Source: Bryopsis sp. KO-2023 (taxonomy: Eukaryota > Chlorophyta > Ulvophyceae > Bryopsidales > Bryopsidaceae). From it: DNA of 64,000 bases. The stretch's first letter is position 1, and each line of letters begins with the position of its first letter. A program made the position numbers and the translations under genes. The notes under the pieces are model-generated. The model worked only from the letters and a program-made list of their open reading frames with translations, did not search any database and had not been told where the DNA came from. The stretch is from contig BSYQ01000002.1 of the NCBI GenBank assembly GCA_030272585.1, forward strand, positions 2,790,001 through 2,854,000. The letters run 5' to 3'. Shown piece after piece: positions 55,660 to 64,000 of this stretch.

Positions 55660-55990
55660 CACGAATAGTAACGATTACTCACCACTTTGTTGTTCCTCCT
55701 GCCTGAGATCCACAGTCGCTCTTTCCTGCTCGTCGCTCGCTCTCGTCTGCTCCTCCATGGCGATCCCTTCTTTTTCTCTTCCTTCGCTTCCTGGAAGAGG
55801 ATCACTCCCCCTCGCGCTTTGTTCCTCCTCCTTGAGATCCACCGTCCCTCTTCCCTGCTTGTCGCTCGCTCTTGTCTGCTCCTCCATGTCGAATCCTTGG
55901 CTTCCTTGGCTTCCTTTCCTTTTTTTCCTTCGCTTCCAAGACGAGGACCACTGCCCCTCGCGCTTTGAGGGGCAAGGATATGCGGTCCAG
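55660..55990. repeat. Tandem duplication of a ~140-bp segment
   Basis: GAGATCCAC..GTC, CTCGCTCTTGTCTGCTCCTC-like and TCCCCCTCGCGCTTTG-like segments occur twice in the same order (55700-55810 and 55835-55970). Overlapping frames on both strands follow the repeat and are not convincing genes. Confidence 0.6.
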
Positions 55991-56293
55991 GATTCGTGGG
56001 TGGTCGCGTCGGATCCGCGGCTCCCTGGATGACCGACATGGGCGATGTCAATTTCCCATCGCGCTGCTTGACGAGGATTCGGGGACAGATTTTGTCCGCC
56101 GAGCCGTCCCATCCACGAATCCTGTCCCCGCGCTGTCCCCCAGTCCGACGGTGGCGTCCCCGAAACCGACACAAGTCTACCACAAGCTGACGACTGTCGG
56201 ACTGGACACACACACACACACACACTCAATGAGAACTTCAAAAATGATGCCTTGCAATCATGTTGTGACCAAACGTTGTGAAGCTTGCCTTAC

Positions 56294-57162
56294 CGTGGAG
56301 ACTTGCACGACTGGAATATCCTGCAGGCGATCGTTCATCTTGCACTTTTCAGAGCACGATAAAGAGGTGTTGTGGAAATGGATGCTCCCTGTGATCTTGC
56401 TGGCATCCCACTCTTGGGGAAGCACACATCCTTCGTAATACTTGTATGTGTGGAAGGGCTCTTCCGCGTCTGGAAACGGGCAAGAGTCCACATCGAGTGC
56501 GCTAAGAGCTGCCTTCGACGATGGCACGATCACTCTCAAATCATCAGAAATCGACGTGCACACTTCTGGAGGAAAGCAGCAGGTGGAGTTGTGGATGTGG
56601 ATCGATTGGGGAGCATTCACACGGAACAGATTCATGATGATGCCAGCGCCTCCGGATCCGTAACCCCCAAGCGCGAGTCGGTATATTCCATGAAGCTGCA
56701 GGTCATGAAAATGCAATTCCCCAGACGGCCCGCTCACAAAAGCCAAATCGGAGCCTCCACCAAGGTCCAGAACGAAGTCTTCTGTGTGCTCCAATGGTCG
56801 AATCTCAACCTGAAAATATCAAATATGAAAACAGACACAGTCAAAGAACTTGTTCAGATTGGATTTTAGCCTTTGGTGACCAAAAGATTTTTTTGGAGGG
56901 GAAATGTGCATATTTTCTCCATATCATATGATAATTTCGGTCCAATTACCCGTCTTTTGACGTCCGGCCTCAAGAATCCCCACTCTTCGCCTGATACAGT
57001 GAGAGGGTGCTGAAGATATATCGCATCGATGCGTGTATCATACAGCGCCTTGGAAAACTCTTTGGTCGTCCTGACGACCGTGCTGTTCTGTGACGTCGCG
57101 AGCTCCACTGTGGCCGTGAACACAAGGAGAAACCAGAGAGCGTTGACGAACCTCCACATCAT
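56294..57162 (-). CDS. N-terminal half of a secreted glycoprotein
   Basis: Minus-strand exon 1 (57162-56950) and exon 2 (56809-56294) join in phase 0 to 243 residues. The signal peptide is clear (MMWRFVNALWFLLVFTATVE). The next part has an N-glycosylation site (NST) and short beta-type strands with His/Gly turns (GELHFHDLQLHG, SIHIHNST, GSIHFHNTS). This pattern resembles right-handed beta-helix (pectin-lyase-like) surface proteins. Six or more cysteines lie in exon 2. Exon 2 ends at a good donor (ACG/GTAAGG), so the gene continues, but the next ~20 kb in reading direction is transposons. The gene piece at 35277-34333 is the best candidate for its end. Exact function unknown. Confidence 0.7.
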
Positions 57163-58510
57163 TCACGTCTCTGGGCTCCTGTCGGTGGTGAGAGGGGTAC
57201 GAAGAAGAAACTGAGTCGCACGGTCGAATTTGATATTCTAGGCGATTGGTGAAGCGCGTCTCAAGTTTGACCACCTTTGTTTTCCACGTTTCCAGGACCT
57301 CCTGATTTTGTGGCTTTCGTGGTACGAACAGGTACTTCCTAAAGTCGTCGACCGTACCACGAGACCGATTTTTCGTTCACATGCTATTTAAACCAGGGCC
57401 AGTATGTCTGACAACATTACACTCGTTTGACCTAATAAAAATATCTGTGTAACCGTCATCAGTAAAATTATTTTTGCCATCTTTTTAGATTTCTCAGAAC
57501 ACAGCTTTTCCTTGTTCAGGGGGCTGTAAAAGATATGGGTTAGAATGAGAGTGGGATTTGAACCTGGGTGGTTTGAGAATCAAAGATGGAAAGGATGTCG
57601 TGATACAGATGAGGGTGGCGGCAAGAATGTGTTTTGTGAGCGACTGATCATTGTGATTGGGTTGTTTTTGGTTATGTTGACAGATACAGTTAGGATTTTG
57701 GACTGAGGGTTGACCGAATGTGGTTGTGAGTTGGGTAATATTCGGGAAGGATAAAAGAATTGGAATGTGGTGTTATTGTAATCCGGTTCGCCGGGAATTT
57801 GGGTGTCTCTCGTGTGTTGTGCCTCCATCATTCTATACCAAGTTTTATAGGGGCCTAAATCGACGGGATCTGAGCGGTTTCAAAAGCTTCCCACCAGAAG
57901 GTCCAACATTCTCTCTTCTAAATCACATGCGTAGACGAGTCTGATCTCTCTTGGATTTCTGTCCCAAAAAGGTGGTGTCGAGAGGAGCCCAGTCATGGTT
58001 AGTTGGGAAAACCAAGCCATGCTTCCGACGCTCAGCAATCGTTCACTTTTCTTTTTTTTCTCTCAATGAAGAAAAACTTCTACACTGTATGGTGTTAGTA
58101 TAAGCACCCACACTCTGTGCGACTTTTGGAACGTTTCACGATGGACACTGGCAGCGAACCAAACATCTCCCTCACACCGACACCAGTTGGGAAAAAATTC
58201 GCCTCATGATCTGTATGGCTTTGAGTATCTTACAAACAAACTTTAACATAATTTTTTGGTTCCTGATCGATCAGGTAGCCCGCAAAAAATCCATTCCAAA
58301 ATGATCCACGCACCCCAGACTCTTTCTCTACAACACAGTGTACAATTTTTCCATTTTCGTTTCCTTCTTTGTCCATCAGTCCGCCAAGAAATCAAAATGT
58401 AAGGAATGTACTGAGTCTTTCTCATAAGCTGGCCATCCTCCCCAAACTTGAAACAAACTGAACGAGGAGGTTCGAGTGTGGCTAAATGAGCTGCCCTGTT
58501 TGATTTTTGT
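57163..58510. other. Intergenic, no gene seen
   Basis: Short frames only. A B-box-like GGTTCAAATCC on the minus strand near 57557-57570 suggests an old tRNA-derived fragment. Confidence 0.4.
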
Positions 58511-58519
58511 CATATCCTC

Positions 58520-59060
58520 CAGCCCGAAGCACTACGGGAAATGGGTAGTACCTGGGTAACACCTGGTGACACCTGAGTAACACCTACTCTCAAGTGCAAT
58601 GATATAATACCTAACAGGTAACACCTATGTGATACCTGCATGGCACCTAGAATCTGATACCTGGCCAGTCACACCTATAGTAACACCTGCACGACACCTG
58701 GAATCTGATACCTGGCCAGTGACACCTACAGTAACACCTGCATGACACCTGGAATCTGATACCTAGCCAGTGACACCTACAGTAACACCTGCACGACACC
58801 TGGAATCTGATACCTGGCCAGTGACACCTACAGTAACACCTGCATGACACCTGGAATCTGATACCTAGCCAGTGACACCTACAGTAACACCTGCATGACA
58901 CCTGGAATCTGATACCTGGCCAGTGACACCTACAGTAACACCTGCATGACACCTGGAATCTGATACCTGGCCAGTGACACCTATAGTAACACCTGTATGA
59001 CACCTGGAATCTGATACCTGGCCAGTGACACCTATAGTAACACCTGCATAAGTTCAGCTG
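58520..59060. repeat. 51-bp minisatellite
   Basis: About eight units of 51 bp containing TGATACCTGGCCAGTGACAC and CACCTGCATGACACCTGGAA, preceded by a looser TAACACCT/GGTAACACC stretch. The period is a multiple of three, which produces a spurious minus-strand frame with a 17-residue repeat. Confidence 0.9.
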
Positions 59061-59319
59061 CATAACACTTTCATGTACGACACCTTCATTGACGGTGTTC
59101 GTTTTCTAGGGTTACTATGTTGAACCCAGTGGCTTCCCCTGTCTCACGACTTGCTACGGCGAGCATCCTTTGAAAATCAAAACGCTCTTGAGCAGTAGTT
59201 CGCTGTTGGACGCCTTGCTCCTTGATACTTTCGACTATGCTCAGGCGGTCAGAGACGCGTCGGCGGCGTTTCCCGTTGCGGGGGGATTCTTCAAGGGAAG
59301 CGAGCTGAAAGGGACTTGG

Positions 59320-59504
59320 AGGAAAACTACCGTTCCACGGTCGAGGAGCTGGATGCGGCCGCAGCTGAGGGAAGCTCGACAAGTAAGGCGCTAAAGATTT
59401 TGTGCGATGCCTTAATCGAGCAACAAGAGGTGTTTAGTGATCACCTCTATCATGAAAGCCTAAACTATGAGGACGCTTCTTCAAAGAAAAAAAATTTGCG
59501 GTAG
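59320..59504 (+). other. Coiled-coil-like exon candidate
   Basis: One frame reads EENYRSTVEELDAAAAEG and then ALIEQQEVFSDHLYHESLNY to a TAG stop, with heptad-like spacing. The upstream frame changes and no clear acceptor was found. May be a fragment of a gene. Confidence 0.3.
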
Positions 59505-60204
59505 TGTTGAAGAATTGTTATACAGCTTGCAACGTTAGAAAAATAGTTTCAGTGGTGAGAGAGGTGGGGGGGGCATTGGGTTCAGAGACTTTCTTGAGCT
59601 CGTTCCTCAGGTCAGTTTATGGCTTCAAAAGACATCAGCAAGCTCATTCTGGGTACATGTCAGATATCATTCATTTGGTGCATGGTCAAATGCGTTCATA
59701 ACATTTTAGCTTTTGCACATTTGTGTTGTAGGCTAGGGACTGCGTCTGTCTCAGTGGGCCTCTTGTGTGGCAAATTTAAATCCAGCTTGGCTTTGGACTT
59801 GTTCCTTAACTCCCATGTGGAGGCTCTGCAAACACATTCGCCAAAAAGCACTCCTTGAACACCACCCCTTTCTCATCGGTTAACCTGACTCCAATGGCGA
59901 AAACTTTCGGTGTCTGTTTAAGGAGGGGATTTCTTTTGAATTGCACGAAGTTGGACACATGGTGCAGCTGGGGACCACGATGAAAAAAGGTACCACAATT
60001 TTTCTCAAAGGTTCGATGCCTTTTCCATTCCAGGGAGGGTTTCTGCTTGAGATGGATGCAGTTGTTGCAGAACCTGATGCACTTTTGTTTCTGTTTTTTT
60101 CAATCTGGCTGAAAATTTCCTGGGATTGTTGGTTGTGTCATGTTTGGAGCTGATGTATGAATGTGATTTTTGTGACAGTGTTTTTTTCTTTTCCTTCTTT
60201 GTAG

Positions 60205-60551
60205 TGGAAGGTTGTGAGTTGCTGTGTGGAGCTTGCGAAACAGACTATGGTCATTCGAGCGTCGGTGAATGCACCCGATGCCAGGCGACCTGGATATACA
60301 CCGCACTCATCAGTTTCACGATGCTTCTGTCCCTGTTCCTCGTCATTGACACCCTTCGTGGATATCTATCAACGGAGCGCTGCCAATACGTGTTCGAAGC
60401 CCAAGGCTTTTCCATGCACATCCCCTTGGCAGAGATCAGCTGTTTGAACGGAGAACCGCAGGCTGAGAAATCACAAGCCAGCAGTCGGGAAACAACAAGC
60501 CACAGGCTGTTGGTGGTAGATATAGTCAGACTTTGGGGAATCAGTCTGTGA
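60205..60551 (+). CDS. Cys-rich ectodomain plus membrane helix, last exon
   Basis: After the acceptor TTTGTAG at 60204 the frame reads CELLCGACETDYGHSSVGEC..C, a compact cysteine module. It is followed at once by a hydrophobic helix (IYTALISFTMLLSLFLVIDT) and a ~70-residue polar tail ending at TGA. This C-x3-C-x2-C...C-x2-C module just before a membrane helix is common in large cell-surface proteins of algae and protists. Upstream exons should encode the ectodomain; a possible one lies at ~59870-59980 but could not be joined with confidence. Confidence 0.55.
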
Positions 60552-60645
60552 CCATACATAAGCATCAAGAAAACAAGAAAGTCAATTCTGAACTGGAGTG
60601 TGGACTTCAGAGTGGAGGAAAAGAGGTTCTTATGACCATACTATG

Positions 60646-61105
60646 GACGTGATCGGAAATGATCGGCCGTCCATTTTCGATGTCAGGACAGGTCGTTTCA
60701 TCGATCTGACCTGATACGATCTCGTTCCACATGATTCTGAAAATGATCGGTCTTTTTTTTTTTTTTTTTTTACCGATCATGATCGATGATCGTGATCGTG
60801 ATCGGCCGATCAAAACCTGATCGATGATCGTGGTCGGCCGATCAAAGCTTGATCGTGATCGTGATCGGTTCGCCGATCACCGATCTGATCGGTTCCTCCG
60901 ATCACGATCCCGATCACGATCAAGCGTTGCGACATGCAAACGCCTAATCGGCCGATCAAGATCGGTAAAACGCCGATTAATCGGCCGTTGATCCGATCAG
61001 CTCCGATCATGGTCGGTTGATCGGGATTTGGTTTCAAATTCCGATTATGATCGGTCCAAGAAATCAAAAACCGACTTTTGCGCCGATCATCACTTCCGAT
61101 CAAAT
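60646..61105. repeat. GATCGG/CCGATC subterminal array
   Basis: Dozens of GATCGG, GATCGTGATCGG and their complements, with a T-run at 60750-60770. By analogy with the other elements here, it is the subterminal array at the left end of a second hAT element whose transposase C-terminus is at the window's right end. The terminal repeat itself was not pinned down. Confidence 0.65.
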
Positions 61106-61235
61106 CCAAAGTTAGTCAGTTCTGCCGTACTGTCCCGAATATATCGACTTCGCTCCCTGTTCAACTTCACCGCACCGTGCGCCTTTGTATCGTGGTATCT
61201 TGTTGTTGTCTCGCCTGCAGTGCTGATCGATTGCG

Positions 61236-63025
61236 ATGTACGTGGAACTCAAAGCACGGCAGTATGTCGTGAGGCTCCGGAACAGGCTCCAAAACCGAAC
61301 AGACCTGTTCCAGCCCGGGACGGTGGTAGATCGGGATGCCGCCGAGGTGGTGTTCCGGCATTTGACGTCGCTTAACACGTATTTTGGTCTGGAAAATGTA
61401 AGTGTATGCTGCCTGCTATCTGCTGCGCTGTTTCTGTTTCGAATGTTTTGACTTAGGGTTACTGTTACTTGTCTTCCTAGGCTCTGTTCTGGAAAGCTGC
61501 ATCCGCCCTGGACAGCGCTGCGGGAAGCGAAGACGAACTTTTCTTGCGAGCGTACCGAGCGGGCAACCCCCCTGAAAGGCGCATCGACCCCATACTCGAT
61601 TCCATTTAGGTGACACCTCCAGGACTGACCAGGAAGGGGAGCACCAACCTGGGGGACATGGAATACCCCTACATGGTGCCTACAGGTGAGCAGTCCAGCA
61701 TCAGGTTCAAATTAGGTTGTTTTTCTCTCTGCCCTCTCATTCACATTCTGTCTTTTGCAGAACTCCTTCGTGATCGCCAGCTATTGCCTCATCTGGACCA
61801 GCTCAGAGAGGAGGTTGCAACCATGCACGAGGTTGATCTAGATCTGAGCAGAACGTTCGACTGGAGCATCGAAGCTGCAAGTCTTCCAGCACCTGATCCT
61901 GCACAAGAGATTTTGCCTGAAGCTACACTTCCAACCGCAGATGAACCTGAATCTGAACCTGAACCTGAGGGATCCTCTGAGCAGCTGCCGGAAAACCCGT
62001 GGAGTATGACGGACGAGGAGTCTGTTTATGAACCTGAACCTGTGCTTCACCCTGGTGGAAGAGGCTCCCCCCCAAACATGTTCAGACCTGCTGGAGCTGG
62101 TGGAAGAGGGCCACCCCCCAAGCTGTTCAGAGCCTCTGAAGCTGGTGGAAGAGGGCCACCCCCCAATCTGTTCAGAGCTGCTGAAGCTGGTGGAAGAGGG
62201 CCACCCCCCAATCTGTTCAGAGCTGCTGAAGCTGGTGGAAGAGGGCCACCCCCAAACATGTTCAGAGCTGCTGAAGCTGGTGGAAGAGGGCCACCCCCAA
62301 ACATGTTCAGAGCTGCTGAAGCTGGTGGAAGAGGGTCACCCCCAAACATGTTCAGAGCTGCTGAAGCTGGTGGAAGAGGGCCACCCCCAAACATGTTCAG
62401 AGCTGCTGGAGCTGGTGGAAGGGGGAATGTTGGTGGATGGGAATTCGGGGGAGGCGGCAGGAACAGGAACAGAGCAGGTCAGGGTGGTCAGGGTGGTCAG
62501 GGTGGCCAGGGTGGTCAGGGTGGTCAGGGTGGCCAGGGTGGTCATGGTGGTCAGAGGCAGGCAAACCCCAGACCCCCATTGATGGACAGGTGGCCAATGG
62601 ATTTTGATGGACAACCTTGCATCAACGACAGTGAGGGGTACCCTCGGCGCAGGCAGGCCCCCTTGCGAAGGATCATGTCTGAACGGAGCAGGGAACAGCG
62701 CAGAACTGCCCAGCGAGAGAGAGCCAACATGCAGACGGAGTACGCCTTCTTCCCCGACTTCACCATCCAATTCCCGATAACCTTCGCCTCCATGCCCCAT
62801 CTGAATCAGTTCGTGCAAAACGTGTATCTGCAGAACTGTTACGCTCTCCACAGAGTCCGTGAAGGCCTCTTCCACCATCAGACCCGTTTGGAGGACCGAA
62901 ACGTAATGAGGGACCTGGATACTGGCTCGGTCGACTTTGCACCGATCCCTGAAGACCGCACACGTGTGTATCGGGTCAGGGTTGGACCGGATGGGAGGTT
63001 GGTGGAGGAGGAGGAGCCAAATTAA
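61236..63025 (+). CDS. Proline-rich repeat protein encoded within a hAT element
   Basis: Exons 61236-61397, 61481-61685 and 61761-63025 join in phase to 544 codons, but one codon, 61607-61609 in exon 2, is TAG with coding-like sequence on both sides (RRIDPILDSI / TPPGLTRKG). The N-terminus is helical and charged. A Glu/Pro-rich stretch follows, then eight or so 15-residue units (AGGRGPPPNMFRAAE), a GGQGGQGGQ run, and a conserved-looking C-terminal domain (TIQFPITFASMPHLNQFVQN...) ending at TAA. It lies between the GATCGG array and the convergent hAT transposase, so it appears to be a second gene of that element. If TAG is a true stop, the 3' product would start at ATG 61657. Function unknown. 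Confidence 0.6.
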
Positions 63026-63029
63026 ATAA

Positions 63030-63570
63030 CCTGTTTTGAGTCACCATAAACAGAGGGTTATCTGTTATCTGTTATCTGTTTTTTGATTCACGTAATGAAC
63101 CATGAACCAGTCTGGGATCTGTTATCTGTTTTTTGATTCACGTAATGAACCATGAACCAGTCTGGTATCTGTTATCTGTTTTTTGATTCACGTAATGAAC
63201 CATGAACCATGAACAGAGGGTTATTTGTGTGGGCTGAATCAGTGCTGGAATCTGTGGAACCTCTGAAACTTTTTGTTTTGTTTGAGTCATGTAATGAACC
63301 ATGAACCATAAACAGAGGGTTATTTGTGTGGGCTGAATCAGTGTTGGAATCTGTGGAACCTCTGAAACTTTTTGTTTTGTTTGATTCACGTAATGAACCA
63401 TGAACCATAAACAGAGGGTTATTTGTGTGGGCTGAATCAGTGTTGGAATCTGTGGAACCTCTGAAACTTTTTGTTTTGTTTGAGTCATGCAATGAACCAT
63501 GAACCATAAACAGAGGGTTATCTGTGTGGGCTGAATCAGTGCTGGAATCTGTGGAAACCTCTGAAACTTT
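63030..63570. repeat. 99-bp and shorter tandem repeats
   Basis: Units with AATGAACCATGAACCATAAA, CAGAGGGTTATTTGTGTGGG and TCTGTGGAACCTCTGAAACT recur at ~99 bp four times, preceded by ~53-bp units with TGTTATCTGTTTTTTGATTC. They separate the two convergent genes of the hAT element. Confidence 0.85.
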
Positions 63571-63796
63571 TTACCAAGCATTCAAAAAAGTTTGGATTAC
63601 ATACCCATACCAAAACAAACAAAACTCGGGGCAAATCACACCAGGTCAAGATGCAGATTGTCTGATCCATACCCAGCACCCCAAACAGAGAACATACCCG
63701 GCACCCCAAACCAAAAAAAGGAGAGTTCCTCCGAAACAGGAGGGTTCTGAATCAGACTGCAGATTGTCCCACACAATCAAACAGAAGCAGTTCAGG

Positions 63797-64000
63797 TCAT
63801 GCCCTGAACAGATGCAGATTGTCCCGGAGCACGGTCAGTTGGTTGACCTTGCTCTCCTCCATCGCCCTCCTGCGCTTGTTCAGCTGGTGGCCATTGACAC
63901 TGAACATCCGCTCAACCGAGGCGCTGGAGGCTGGGATGCAGAGATACTCGGCAGCCAGGATCGAAACTGTTGGGTATGCCGCCTGGTGTACCCTCCACCA
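63797..64000 (-). CDS. hAT-family transposase, C-terminal end (cut by window edge)
   Basis: Minus strand, 67 residues plus TGA: YPTVSILAAEYLCIPASSAS, then VERMFSVNGHQLNKRR and a leucine-rich end. This is the hAT dimerisation domain, which forms the transposase dimer. The rest lies beyond position 64000. It is convergent with the proline-rich repeat gene and belongs to a different hAT lineage from the element at 41945. Confidence 0.85.
   Translation of the reverse strand, partial: WWRVHQAAYPTVSILAAEYLCIPASSASVERMFSVNGHQLNKRRRAMEESKVNQLTVLRDNLHLFRA

Noticed and set aside
57545-57600. Possible tRNA on the minus strand (GGTTCAAATCC)
   Set aside because: B-box-like only. Acceptor and anticodon stems do not form.
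58647-59063. 138-codon Cys-rich minus frame (RCHWPGIRFQVSCRCY repeats)
   Set aside because: The frame is kept open by the 51-bp period. No start context, signal peptide or unique flanking sequence.
63138-63581. 147-codon minus frame with repeated FMVHGS segments
   Set aside because: A product of the 99-bp tandem repeat, open in two frames at once.

Overview
This is nuclear DNA of a eukaryote. Protein genes are cut by GT-AG introns with GTRAGT-like donors. There are spliceosomal U2 and eukaryotic-type SRP RNA genes, Pol III tRNA genes with A and B boxes, and nested class II transposons. The U2 5' end (ATACCTTTCTCGGCC) and the SRP RNA Alu domain are closest to the plant/green-algal forms I know, so a plant-like or algal genome is my best guess. 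Nothing here fixes the species.

Layout. 0-16 kb is gene-bearing. A coiled-coil/ankyrin gene is followed by a compact RNA cluster (Arg-like tRNA with a CUG anticodon, U2, SRP RNA, tRNA-Leu). Then come a secreted Gly-rich 8-Cys protein, an F-box-like/WD40 gene, a secreted 6-Cys peptide on the minus strand, a head-to-head pair of SRP RNA genes, and a small ankyrin gene. At 16-19 kb two paralogous small secreted proteins flank a bacterial-type zinc amidase gene. 19.3-29.0 kb is one pogo-like DNA transposon that has itself received two CACTA elements in opposite orientation. The 544 bp between the CACTA copies is inverted relative to the host transposase. 29-35 kb holds a second WD40 paralogue, a third broken one, a decayed coiled-coil/ankyrin gene and the C-terminal half of a surface-protein gene. 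About 35.3-56.2 kb is mostly transposons, satellites and minisatellites, including a full hAT element with an uninterrupted 830-codon transposase. 56.3-57.2 kb holds the N-terminal half of a secreted glycoprotein gene that may be the other end of the gene at 34.3-35.3 kb. 58-64 kb holds a minisatellite, a cysteine-rich membrane-protein exon and part of another hAT element with a second, proline-rich repeat gene.

How the parts relate. The host genes fall into small families: secreted Cys-rich proteins, F-box/WD40 proteins and ankyrin/coiled-coil proteins. Several show local duplication and decay. The transposons each carry arrays of their own short motif near the ends (TAGTGTGG, CTGGTAA, GGTATTA, TACGGT, GATCGG). 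Insertion history can be read from target-site duplications: TA for the pogo-like element, AAT and AAG for the CACTA pair, AGCCGCGC for the hAT element. Exon models were built by hand from frame, phase and splice sites. Models whose phases all close are scored higher.
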